Assembly: GCA_965267505.1 (NCBI GenBank)
Contig: OZ254081.1
Span: 2,604,001 to 2,668,000 of the forward strand
DNA length: 64,000 bases
Direction: 5' to 3'
DNA from: JANQHS01 sp965267505
GTDB lineage: Bacteria > Bacteroidota > Bacteroidia > Cytophagales > CCMP332
Both the position numbers and the translations under genes were made by a program. The notes under the pieces are model-generated. The model was not told the DNA's origin and ran no database searches. It saw only the letters and a program-made list of their open reading frames with translations. This document shows positions 17,209 through 25,346 of this stretch, one piece after another (within the stretch, counting starts at the first letter, position 1; the number at the start of each line of letters is the position of its first letter).

Positions 17209-18798
17209 TTAACTTCCGATCAACACTTCCCGGTCCTTTGGATATTTGATCAGGTATTGAAGCCTGAAATCCTTTTGCTGTCCAGGGTTCAGATCTAGAT
17301 CCCATTCAAGTTTCCCTGTTCTGGAATTCAATTTTGCTCCTGAAAGGTCCTGGGCTACAACCTGGATATCCTTGTTCTTTGAAATTGGAATTTGGTCGAA
17401 AACCCTAAGGTTTATTTTCTCTTTCCTTTGGTTGTGGAAGGAAAGCAAATAAGCCTTGGTAACTTTTCTGGTGCCTCCAACCAATGCATCTGCTGTAAGG
17501 TCCTTGTCGATCTCTCTTTTTCCAAATACAGAACGATCTACCCCAAATGATACATCTATGGTATCCTTGAATTGAGCGGTATTTATGAACGACTTACCCA
17601 CAAAGGAATTTCCCATGAAGATGTTCACCTGTCCGTTGGTAAGGTTCAGATCATACCAATCTGAGATCTTTCCAACCAGGTAGATATGCGGGGATAGCTT
17701 TGGAACAGCCTGGTGCTCAAATCCGGCTTTAACTGACTCATCCTTCAAGTGCATCACTTCGTATTTATTTTCTGAAGGCAAGCTTTGAAGGCCTCCTACA
17801 GCAAATTCAACTGCGATCTCTTTCTTGATCACCTGAGTATTTCCATAATCTTCTTCGGCATCCAAAGCCATTTCTGGAGCCGCACCGAAAGCTGCTGATT
17901 CCAAAGCCCTTTTTGCATTGCTTTTCTGGTAATAGACCGCTTTTGGCTCATAGAAATCCAGATAGTAGGGGTAAAGCTCGGGCACCAGCGTACTTACATT
18001 GGTTTTAGCTGTAGAGACCTTAAGCTTTACGTTTTTCCAGTTTACTCCGGTTCCTTGCTTGATATTGGCTTTGTAAGTGAATTGCAATGGCTCGTTTTTT
18101 CCATTGAATCTCAGATCATAGCTGGGATACCATCCGGCATTATCTACCTGGTACCTCAACATAAGATCTTGCTTTCCGGAAGACTTAGAATGGACCTTTA
18201 CCTCCAAAATGCCTTGTGGAAGTCTGTTTCCCTGAAGCTGATTCAATTGGTTTTGAAGCTTTACCAATCTTTCGTTTAGAGCGGTAATTGTTGCCTGGCT
18301 GGTATGGATCTCCATCACAATCTCCTTCATTCTGGTTCTATAATAGATCTCAAACTCTTTGAACTTTCCAGGATCAAGAGGCTCGTCCTTTCCTCCAATG
18401 GCTCTGTTTGCCTTAAGGAATTCTCTTTCCTCCTCCAGAATGCCTATCTGGGTTTTTTTCAATCCCAGATCTTCCTTAACAAGCTTGATCTCTTCAACTA
18501 GTTTTTTTTGTTCAGAGGTACCACCAAGATCATCCAGGAAGTCTTTTTTGTACTTCACTGAAAGTATGGTAAGGTTTTTACTTCCTTCGACCTGGACGGT
18601 ATTGGCTTTTACAAATGGCGAAAGCCCTTTAACCAGGACGGTATGCGTACCGGGAATTGATTGGACTTCGGCGGCCCTTTGGATCTGGGCACCACGGGTG
18701 TAAACGATAACTTCTTTGATCTTTGATTCTGCAGGGATCTCATTGGCCCTGGTCAATCCGCTGATCAAAAGCGGTAGAATAAATATTAACTTTTTCAT
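17209..18798 (-). CDS. DUF4140/DUF4139 (MuiA-like) secreted protein
   Basis: 529 aa from the ATG at 18798, which gives the signal peptide MKKLIFILPLLISGLTRANE; a non-ATG extension to 18837 is open but would bury it. N-terminal DUF4140 region: KIKEVIVYTRGAQIQRAAEV. A coiled-coil stretch (about 90-190) follows, then the DUF4139 region with LMLRYQVDNAGWYPSYDLRF and GKISDWYDLNLTNGQVNIFM, ending in WDLDLNPGQQKDFRLQYLIKYP. The family is called mucoidy-inhibitor A-like after an E. coli phenotype, but the biochemical role is unknown. It is a stand-alone gene between two leftward neighbours, separated from the LOG gene by a terminator. Confidence 0.85.
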   Translation of the reverse strand: MKKLIFILPLLISGLTRANEIPAESKIKEVIVYTRGAQIQRAAEVQSIPGTHTVLVKGLSPFVKANTVQVEGSKNLTILSVKYKKDFLDDLGGTSEQKKLVEEIKLVKEDLGLKKTQIGILEEEREFLKANRAIGGKDEPLDPGKFKEFEIYYRTRMKEIVMEIHTSQATITALNERLVKLQNQLNQLQGNRLPQGILEVKVHSKSSGKQDLMLRYQVDNAGWYPSYDLRFNGKNEPLQFTYKANIKQGTGVNWKNVKLKVSTAKTNVSTLVPELYPYYLDFYEPKAVYYQKSNAKRALESAAFGAAPEMALDAEEDYGNTQVIKKEIAVEFAVGGLQSLPSENKYEVMHLKDESVKAGFEHQAVPKLSPHIYLVGKISDWYDLNLTNGQVNIFMGNSFVGKSFINTAQFKDTIDVSFGVDRSVFGKREIDKDLTADALVGGTRKVTKAYLLSFHNQRKEKINLRVFDQIPISKNKDIQVVAQDLSGAKLNSRTGKLEWDLDLNPGQQKDFRLQYLIKYPKDREVLIGS

Positions 18799-18854
18799 GA
18801 CCTCAAATTTTCCTGTATAAGGCAATTTGAATGCCAAAGCCCGAAATGCCCAAG

Positions 18855-18887
18855 AAAAAAGGCCTTCTAAGTGTTTAGGAGGCCTTT
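18855..18887 (-). terminator. intrinsic terminator after the LOG-family gene
   Basis: Minus-strand stem AAAGGCCTCCTAA / TTAGAAGGCCTTT with one mismatch and an ACAC loop, followed by a T-run at 18855-18860. It overlaps the last codons and stop of the LOG gene. The A/T flanks would let it work in both directions. Confidence 0.8.
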
Positions 18888-19636
18888 CTTATTCCGGGTC
18901 TGAATTTGAAAATCTTTTTCTTTCGCCAGTTGAATCCGAATTTTTCAACCATGGTATCGGCAATGATACCCAAGGCTTCCTCCGGATCATCTGTCCCTTT
19001 CCAAAGCTTTACATCATCAGGGCTAATGGTTCCTTTTTCAATAAGACTCTTACTGATGAAGTCTCCCATCTCATTCCAAAAATCGCTTCCCATAATGATG
19101 ACTGGGAAGTTTTTGATCTTATGGGTTTGGATCAGTGTAAGCGTTTCAAAGATCTCATCAAGAGTTCCGAATCCTCCAGGGAAAAGAATGAAAGCATAAG
19201 AATATTTGACCATGATCATCTTTCTGATGAAGAAATAATGAAAGTCAAAATGCTTATCGATATAGGGGTTCATTCCCTGCTCAAAGGGTAGATCGATATT
19301 GCAACCGATCGAAAGAGCATTACCTTGCTGAGCTCCCTTGTTGGCGGCCTCCATTATTCCAGGGCCACCTCCGGTGATCACGTTGATCCCAACTTTGGAA
19401 ACCTCCTTGGCTGTTTCTTCTGCCAATTGGTAATAGGGGTTGTCTGATTTGAATCGTGCTGATCCAAACATGGTGACACTTGGCCCCAGGTTTCTAAACT
19501 TCCAAAGGGCATTACCCATCTCGAAGAATACCTTAAAAAGAATCCTTACATCCTGGTGATGCTTTCTTTGGCCTTCTAAAAAATACTTCTCGGTCTCATA
19601 TAATCTGGACCCGTCTTCAAATCTATCTTTTTCCAT
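18875..19636 (-). CDS. LOG family protein (TIGR00730, cytokinin riboside 5'-monophosphate phosphoribohydrolase-like)
   Basis: 253 aa, cytosolic. The Rossmann-like core carries VTMFGSAR at 54-61, ITGGGPGIMEAANKGA at 87-102 and the family signature PGGFGTLDE at 153-161, with the catalytic Arg/Glu arrangement of LOG proteins (RKMIMV before it). LOG enzymes release the base from nucleoside 5'-monophosphates. It is about 60 residues longer than minimal LOG proteins because of an N-terminal helical extension (1-50). The stop codon lies inside its own terminator stem. Confidence 0.88.
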   Translation of the reverse strand: MEKDRFEDGSRLYETEKYFLEGQRKHHQDVRILFKVFFEMGNALWKFRNLGPSVTMFGSARFKSDNPYYQLAEETAKEVSKVGINVITGGGPGIMEAANKGAQQGNALSIGCNIDLPFEQGMNPYIDKHFDFHYFFIRKMIMVKYSYAFILFPGGFGTLDEIFETLTLIQTHKIKNFPVIIMGSDFWNEMGDFISKSLIEKGTISPDDVKLWKGTDDPEEALGIIADTMVEKFGFNWRKKKIFKFRPGIRKAS

Positions 19637-19667
19637 AACCAGATATTTTCATGTCAGAATAGCTGAG

Positions 19668-22040
19668 CTATTCCAACTCCTCACAAAAAAGTTCAAATAT
19701 TCGCCGGTATTCATCATGCCATGAGCTGGATTCTTTAAAACCATGCCCTTCAATAGGAAACACCGCGAGTTCCCAATCCTCCTTCTCCAATTCTATTAAT
19801 CTTTGGGATAAACGAACAATATCCTGGAACTGAACGTTCATATCCACCATTCCGTGTAGCATCAACAATCTATCTTCTAATCCTTCAGCAAAATAAATCG
19901 GGGAGCTCTTCCTGAATGCCTTGGGGTCCTCCTCAGGGGTATTCAAAATATTTGAAGTATAGGGGTGATTGTAATGGGCCCAATCTGTTACTGACCGTAG
20001 CGCCGCTCCACCTTGAAATACGCCTGGATTCTTGAATAAAGCCATTAAGCTTATAAATCCACCGTAAGAACCACCATAGATTCCGATCCTTTCTTTTTCG
20101 ATGCCCTGCTCAGAAATGAGCCATTTTGCTCCATCTACCTGATCACTTAAGTCCTTGCCACCCATATGACGATAAATCCCCGTTCTCCAATCTCTTCCAT
20201 AGCCCTTGCTACCTCTGTAATCAATATCTAACACTGTATAGCCCATATCGGTCAGCATGTTATGGAACATGTATTCCCTGTAATAACTGCTCCACCAATT
20301 ATGAACGTTTTGCAGGTATCCTGCCCCGTGAACAAAAATCACCGCGGCATTATTCTTTTTAGATCCCTCTGGCTTGTACAATCTTGCTCTTACCTGTTCT
20401 CCATCCTCGGCTTTGAAGTAGATCAGTTCAGGAATTCTCCATGAATATTTGCCAAAGGCCTCTGAGTTGGAGCTAGTGATCTTGCTAAGCTCTTTTTGGT
20501 TGCTCAGGTCTAGCTGGTACAATTCCCAAGGGCTATTTGAAAAGGAAAACCTGTCTATGGCTTTCTTCCCATCTGGTGAAACAGTTACGTTATGCGAACC
20601 TGCCTCTTTGCTAAGCTGAACTCTTTTTAGGTCGCCAAGGTCCATGGAATAGAAATGAAGAACCCCGGGATCAACCTCATTGGATTGGATCCAGAATCCA
20701 CTTTTATCTTCCTTTAATTCTGCCTGGTGGACCTCAAATTTTCCCTTGGTCAAAGCCTTTTTCTTAGAGGAGCCAAGGTCAAAACTGTACAAATGGGAAT
20801 AACCTGTCTCTTCAGATTGGAAATAGATGGAATTGCCTTCATCAAGCCAACCATAGTTGCCGGGAACCGAGGTCCAGCTTACCACTCCGGGTCCTCCGAT
20901 CCAAGCTTCATCATGTTGGTGGTCAAGGCTTACCAATTCCATTTTTTCAAGATCAAGCCTGGCAATCCAGCGGTCTTTGTTGTCAAAAGATTTTATGTCA
21001 AATAGAAATTGACCATTATCCGAAACCTTAGGTCCATGGAAATAAACTCCCTTTGGTTGGGTATAGGTTTCCAGATACTTATCTTTTCCTTCATGATACT
21101 CTTTTAGAAATTCTGCCTTATCGAAAATACCGGGTAATTGAGCTGTATTCACATAGTAGACAGAATCTGTAATCTTATCAAAGACAGCCAATTTCTGATC
21201 ATCTCTTTTCAAGCCAACCTTGGCCCGGCCTTTAAGTGTTTTGGCATATCCTTCCTGGCTTACGAAGTTCATGCCCTCAGTTGAAGGGTTTGAATTACTC
21301 TTGTATACTACGAAACTCACATACCTCCCATTTGGACTTATTGCAAACGACCCTAGGTTGGCACTCGCGTAATGCCATGCTTTTGGGAAGTCTCCTCGTG
21401 TATATTCTTTTAAATTTTTATAAGCTTCTGATTTTTCATCTCTTTTCTGAACGATCTCAAAGAGCTCTCTTTCTTCTTTTTCGATCCAGCTTAGTTCGTC
21501 TTCTTTCTTTTTATTACCCTTTTTAAAATTGGTGTGTTGTTTTAATCCAGCCCCGTCCAAGGACATAGAAAAGACATTATTGGATCTGGTAAAATAGATC
21601 GCTGATTTATCTTCATTCAGGCCAAGAAGGGTTTCCCTGTCTGTAGTTTCAAGGAGGGGAGAGGTACTACCTGATTTAAGGTCATACAAAAAGATGTCTC
21701 CTCCTTTTTCATATATCATTCTTTCTTTTCCTATCCTCAAAAAGGAATTGGAAGGGATGTTTTCATAATCCTTGGGATCAAGTTTGGTTAGCTTTTTTGA
21801 TTCCAAATTGTATTCATACTTATCATCGATTGGTTTATGCTCTGGATTCCAATCGAAGTAGATCTTTTTTGAGTTTAAACTCCATGTAGGACTTCCGGGC
21901 CTTGCCCCAATATACTCATAACCACTCATGATCTCTTTGAGCTTTAGATCTGAGTTGCCTTGGCATTGAGAAAAGGAAGGGGTATGGCTCGGACCAAAAA
22001 AGGCGCAGTAGCATAAGGAAAAGAGGTAGAATCTTCTCAT
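19668..22040 (-). CDS. S9 family peptidase (DPP IV-like propeller plus prolyl oligopeptidase domain), exported
   Basis: About 790 aa from the ATG at 22040, which gives a signal peptide-like MRRFYLFSLCYCAFFGPSH. A longer start at 22100 overlaps the folE stop (TAATG) and would add 20 residues. A DPP IV-type beta-propeller spans about 30-540 and a catalytic domain follows. The triad, numbered from the 22040 start, is Ser658 (YGGSYGGF), Asp733 (GMVDMNV) and His766 (EGHGF). It is expected to act in the periplasm or at the surface, removing di- or tripeptides from proline-containing peptides, in line with the proteolytic habit of Bacteroidota. Downstream of folE on the same strand. Confidence 0.88.
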   Translation of the reverse strand: MRRFYLFSLCYCAFFGPSHTPSFSQCQGNSDLKLKEIMSGYEYIGARPGSPTWSLNSKKIYFDWNPEHKPIDDKYEYNLESKKLTKLDPKDYENIPSNSFLRIGKERMIYEKGGDIFLYDLKSGSTSPLLETTDRETLLGLNEDKSAIYFTRSNNVFSMSLDGAGLKQHTNFKKGNKKKEDELSWIEKEERELFEIVQKRDEKSEAYKNLKEYTRGDFPKAWHYASANLGSFAISPNGRYVSFVVYKSNSNPSTEGMNFVSQEGYAKTLKGRAKVGLKRDDQKLAVFDKITDSVYYVNTAQLPGIFDKAEFLKEYHEGKDKYLETYTQPKGVYFHGPKVSDNGQFLFDIKSFDNKDRWIARLDLEKMELVSLDHQHDEAWIGGPGVVSWTSVPGNYGWLDEGNSIYFQSEETGYSHLYSFDLGSSKKKALTKGKFEVHQAELKEDKSGFWIQSNEVDPGVLHFYSMDLGDLKRVQLSKEAGSHNVTVSPDGKKAIDRFSFSNSPWELYQLDLSNQKELSKITSSNSEAFGKYSWRIPELIYFKAEDGEQVRARLYKPEGSKKNNAAVIFVHGAGYLQNVHNWWSSYYREYMFHNMLTDMGYTVLDIDYRGSKGYGRDWRTGIYRHMGGKDLSDQVDGAKWLISEQGIEKERIGIYGGSYGGFISLMALFKNPGVFQGGAALRSVTDWAHYNHPYTSNILNTPEEDPKAFRKSSPIYFAEGLEDRLLMLHGMVDMNVQFQDIVRLSQRLIELEKEDWELAVFPIEGHGFKESSSWHDEYRRIFELFCEELE

Positions 22041-22099
22041 CAATGAATCGATTAAGTTATTGAGGACACCTGACCCCGAAAAGGGGTAGGGACCAGACA

Positions 22100-22789
22100 T
22101 TAGGAAACGTTAATATAGTTCAAGAACTCTCTTTTTATGTTCTCGTCCTTAAACTTTCCACTAAAATGCGCAGTTCCCGTTTTTGAATTGGTATCACCAA
22201 CACCACGGGAGGCTACACAAAGGTGAGTAGCATCCATCACTACTCCCACATCCTCTGTCCTAAGTGTTTCTTTCATTTCCTCAGCGATCTGCACCGTAAG
22301 GCGCTCCTGGACTTGAGGTCTTTGGGCATAATATTGCACAATTCTGTTAATCTTGCTGAGCCCAATCACATTTCCATTTGAGAAGTATGCCACATGGGCT
22401 TTTCCATAAATGGGAACGAAGTGGTGCTCACAATAGGAATAAAAAGTAATGTCTTTTTCTACGACCATCTGGTCGTAATCGTATTTGTTCTTAAATAACC
22501 TTGCAAAGGGCTTGTTTTTTGGGTTTAGCCCCCTGAACACCTCCTGAACATACATCTTGGCAACCCTTCTAGGAGTCCCTTTCAAACTATCATCGGATAG
22601 GTCTAGACCAAGTGTATCCATTATGGATCTAAAATGTCCTTCGATGATCTCAATCTTTTCATCATCACTTAGATCAAAAGCATCCTGACGCATTGGAGTT
22701 TTATAAGACGTGCCAATATGGTCTTCGCCTACCTCATCAACAAACTCATTGATCGGCCGGGTACTCAACAAAATTTCTTTCTGTTTCAT
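22100..22789 (-). CDS. folE: GTP cyclohydrolase I
   Basis: 229 aa. It converts GTP to 7,8-dihydroneopterin triphosphate, the first step to folate, tetrahydrobiopterin-like pterins and queuosine. Zinc ligands are Cys120 and His123 in YCEHHF, and Cys191 in THLCVASRG. Other family marks are LKGTPRRVAKM, GLSKINRIV and QVQERLTVQIA. The N-terminal 40 residues (GEDHIGTSYKTPMRQDAF) are usual for Bacteroidota FolE, supporting this start. The first 44 bases overlap the end of the upstream PTPS gene in another frame, so the two are translationally coupled. Confidence 0.95.
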   Translation of the reverse strand: MKQKEILLSTRPINEFVDEVGEDHIGTSYKTPMRQDAFDLSDDEKIEIIEGHFRSIMDTLGLDLSDDSLKGTPRRVAKMYVQEVFRGLNPKNKPFARLFKNKYDYDQMVVEKDITFYSYCEHHFVPIYGKAHVAYFSNGNVIGLSKINRIVQYYAQRPQVQERLTVQIAEEMKETLRTEDVGVVMDATHLCVASRGVGDTNSKTGTAHFSGKFKDENIKREFLNYINVS

Positions 22790-23159
22790 AAAGTTTTACT
22801 GAAACCTCAAACTCCTTTTCGATCCTAGGCCGGATTATCTGGTAAATAACCATTGCAATGTTCTCAGCGGTAGGATTTAGATCTTTAAATTCTTCGGTAT
22901 CCAGGTTTAGATTTCGATGGTCAAATTTAGCGATTATATTCTCTCTGATTATTTTCTTCAATTTATTCAGGTCGTATACAAAGCCGGTGTCGGGGTTTAT
23001 CTCACCGCTAAGTTTTATAAACAACTCGTAATTATGACCGTGATAATTTGGGTTGGAGCAGAGCCCAAAAACCTCCTTATTGGTCTGGTCGTCCCAATCT
23101 TTTCGGTACAATCTATGAGCTGAATTGAACCTTTCTCGACGTATTACCGATACACTCAC
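22746..23159 (-). CDS. 6-pyruvoyl-tetrahydropterin synthase family protein (mammalian PTPS-type active site)
   Basis: 137 aa, GTG start. Zinc ligands are His15 (FNSAHRLY), His40 and His42 (HGH). The catalytic Cys34 is spaced CSNPNYHGH, i.e. Cys-X5-HGH as in animal PTPS, rather than the Cys-X3-HGH of QueD. The C-terminal VKLYETERNFVEY also matches the animal enzyme's VYET-x-N ending. The substrate is dihydroneopterin triphosphate, supplied by the overlapping folE product. Automatic annotation would probably say QueD; the spacing argues for a tetrahydropterin (biopterin-like) product, although bifunctional activity cannot be excluded. No sepiapterin reductase gene is nearby. Confidence 0.88.
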   Translation of the reverse strand: MSVSVIRRERFNSAHRLYRKDWDDQTNKEVFGLCSNPNYHGHNYELFIKLSGEINPDTGFVYDLNKLKKIIRENIIAKFDHRNLNLDTEEFKDLNPTAENIAMVIYQIIRPRIEKEFEVSVKLYETERNFVEYPADQ

Positions 23160-23192
23160 CTTCTTCTAACAGGATTTCTTTTGTCTTGGTTT

Positions 23193-23238
23193 AAAAAAAT
23201 CCCCCTCTCCAAATGCAAACACCTGAAGAAGGGGATCT
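23193..23238 (-). terminator. intrinsic terminator after the T9SS cargo gene
   Basis: On the minus strand ATCCCC-TTCT (from 23237) pairs with AGAGGGGGAT (ending 23200) around a loop of about 20 bases, followed by T7 (23193-23199). It lies 19 bases past the stop at 23257. Confidence 0.7.
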
Positions 23239-23256
23239 TAATAGAAAAATCTAATA

Positions 23257-25140
23257 TCAGTTCTTGACGAGCTTAAAGACTCTCTCAGTCCTATCGCTTC
23301 CAAGCATCAAGTAATAGACTCCTGATGGCTGATCGCTTAGATCAACGGTCATTTGGATTTTTTCATCTCTGATAGCTGTGGAAACAGACTTGATTCTTCT
23401 TCCAAGCTGATCCGAGATTACAAAATTCACGTTTCCTTCAAGTTGAGTTTCACCTTCAATAGTGAAATAGCCTGTACTTGGATTAGGGTAAAGAAGAACA
23501 TTTCCGGTGAAAGTCTCTTGCAGGCCAACTGGAGCTTGGGTAGCAGGAGTGTCGACTAAAATTGCAATGTAGGCATCTGAACCAGCAGTTCTGTAAGGAG
23601 CCCATGCTCCGGCAATGATCTCGAAAGTCCTGTTACCGTTTGGATTGGCTGCAGGATCCTCTGCTCCAAGAGTAATTCCAGGCCCTCCCATGATCCAGCT
23701 TGCAAATACAGATCCTGAATCAATAGTAACAGAGTCGCTAAGCGGTGCATTATGCCATGTGTTGGCAGTAAAGCTTCCTGAAGGAACCGTTACAGTTCTT
23801 ACTACCGCACCGGGATCACCATTCACATCTGGAAGTCTGATCTCGCCGGAATAACCTGTGCTGTTTGGGTCGGCGGTGACAAAGTGCTCCATGCTCCTGA
23901 TCACCATAGGATAGAAGGGAGGAACGATTTCAATTCCACCTCCGTCATTGGTTGCTGCTCCACCCCATGAAATTCCACCACCAGGAGTAGCCGCACTTGC
24001 ATAGGAAAGCCTTAATTGACCATTTGAGTTAGGGGCAATAACAGTCAATTCAGTTGTATTGGTGTTGTTTGATGGGTTAGCATCATTTGAGTTAGTGATT
24101 GAAATGTTAAAGCTGAATGATCCGGCATTCGTTGCATTCAAGGTATCAGGGAATTGAACCAGAAAGGTTTGGCCCTGAAGGATTGCCGGGATAGTAATTG
24201 AGCTGGTATAACCAAGACCTGCGACAACAGCATTTACAGTTGTAGCTGAATTGATATCCACATTTCCAACATTGGAGATATATGCTCTTGGGACATAATC
24301 CTCTCCCTGCATTACAAATTCACCTCCATTATCAATATTCAACCCTCCGGTTGCCGCGGCATCCTGGATTTGCAGTGCTATTGAGTCAGGGAAGAAGAAT
24401 TTAATAGCAGACATATCAGAAGCCAAGGTCGAATGGTTAGGGTTTACGGTAAGACCAGTAGAACCATTAATCGCTTTGATCCCCTGTACATAATTCCAGT
24501 CAGTAGTTCCCACACCTCCGCAGTTATAGTTAATAGATTGCTCTACTTGTTCATACTGATAGGTAATAGAAGAATCTGTTCCACAAAGGATGACCTGAAA
24601 GGTATTTGAACCGGTATATGGACTGGTCGGAGTCCAAAAAGGAACGTTTTCATATGTGATAATGAAGGTATCCACATTGTTGGTCCAATAGTAAGCTGAA
24701 CCTGGATTAGGAGTGCCTATCGATCCATCGTAACCGAAATTTAGGTCGGCCATCATTGGAGCGATGAAATTATGAGGAGGCGCAGCATTGGTCATAGTGG
24801 GGAAACAAGAAGCGATATTTCCAATATTTGAGAAACCAAGCCAACCATTGGATCCAACTTTTAGCTGGTTGAAATCGCCCCAATAATAGTGGAAATCGAA
24901 TCCTAAGCTGATCAAACCAAATGAGTTATCATCCTGAAGACCAGGAGAAACCGGAGGGTTTCCCCCGCTAGGAATAGTAACCACTCCAGAACGGGTCGAA
25001 ATGTCAATCCAGCTATAGGTAACAATACTCGTATCGGTGTCATCATACCAGACATAGCCAAAGGCATCTGGCCCACCGCCCGCCATAGTTTCGGCAGAAA
25101 GTAAAAGTGAAAGAATTAATACAGTAAATAACCTTCTCAT
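23257..25140 (-). CDS. secreted protein with T9SS type A C-terminal sorting domain, unknown function
   Basis: 627 aa, signal peptide MRRLFTVLILSLLLSAETMAG. Residues about 25-260 form a beta-rich region (FDFHYYWGDFNQLKVGSNGW, then NFIAPMMADLNFGYD), like the start of many propeller or lectin-type Bacteroidota exoproteins. Residues about 285-370 look like a CARDB/Ig-like domain (PRAYISNVGNVDINSATTV and DANPSNNTNTTELTV). The last about 80 residues are a T9SS sorting domain: LLYPNPSTGYFTIEG, then ISDQLGRRI and LSDQPSGVYYLML. It is predicted to be exported to the surface or medium. No catalytic motif is recognised. Stand-alone, with its own terminator. Confidence 0.8.
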   Translation of the reverse strand: MRRLFTVLILSLLLSAETMAGGGPDAFGYVWYDDTDTSIVTYSWIDISTRSGVVTIPSGGNPPVSPGLQDDNSFGLISLGFDFHYYWGDFNQLKVGSNGWLGFSNIGNIASCFPTMTNAAPPHNFIAPMMADLNFGYDGSIGTPNPGSAYYWTNNVDTFIITYENVPFWTPTSPYTGSNTFQVILCGTDSSITYQYEQVEQSINYNCGGVGTTDWNYVQGIKAINGSTGLTVNPNHSTLASDMSAIKFFFPDSIALQIQDAAATGGLNIDNGGEFVMQGEDYVPRAYISNVGNVDINSATTVNAVVAGLGYTSSITIPAILQGQTFLVQFPDTLNATNAGSFSFNISITNSNDANPSNNTNTTELTVIAPNSNGQLRLSYASAATPGGGISWGGAATNDGGGIEIVPPFYPMVIRSMEHFVTADPNSTGYSGEIRLPDVNGDPGAVVRTVTVPSGSFTANTWHNAPLSDSVTIDSGSVFASWIMGGPGITLGAEDPAANPNGNRTFEIIAGAWAPYRTAGSDAYIAILVDTPATQAPVGLQETFTGNVLLYPNPSTGYFTIEGETQLEGNVNFVISDQLGRRIKSVSTAIRDEKIQMTVDLSDQPSGVYYLMLGSDRTERVFKLVKN

Positions 25141-25202
25141 AATAATGTCATTAAATATTGAGATCTTAAATTTTTCCAGCCTCTAAGATAGGCCCTATTT
25201 TC

Positions 25203-25246
25203 CATTTTTAGGCATGATAGTGGTCATATGAGCATTTTAAGGCATG
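25203..25246. repeat. near-perfect 14-bp direct repeat, 30-bp period
   Basis: CATTTTTAGGCATG at 25203-25216 and CATTTTAAGGCATG at 25233-25246 match at 13 of 14 positions. They are three helical turns apart in the 206-base gap between two divergent genes (T9SS cargo and fasciclin lipoprotein). The arrangement suggests two binding sites for one protein on the same DNA face. Confidence 0.55.
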
Positions 25247-25301
25247 CACGAAAACAATTTACTCTGTTTTTGGCTTATAGTATGGAAATGTTTGGGTTTA
25301 C

Positions 25302-25309
25302 TACCTTTG
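25302..25309 (+). promoter_or_regulatory. candidate -7 box for the fasciclin lipoprotein gene
   Basis: TACCTTTG is an exact TAnnTTTG match 37 bases before the ATG at 25347. No TTTG/TTG stands at the usual distance upstream. The 25203-25246 direct repeats lie about 55-100 bases further up, so an activator could replace the missing -33 contact. Confidence 0.5.
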
Positions 25310-25346
25310 TGGCCCGTTTTATGGAATAGACAAAAAAATTTAATAA

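Noticed and set aside
22746..23159. Calling the pterin synthase gene queD
   Set aside because: The Cys-X5-HGH spacing differs from the Cys-X3-HGH of QueD and matches the animal PTPS type; symbol left blank.
25141..25346. tRNA or small RNA gene in the longest gap
   Set aside because: No cloverleaf-like pairing or T-loop GGTTCRA-type sequence seen; only repeats and a -7 box.
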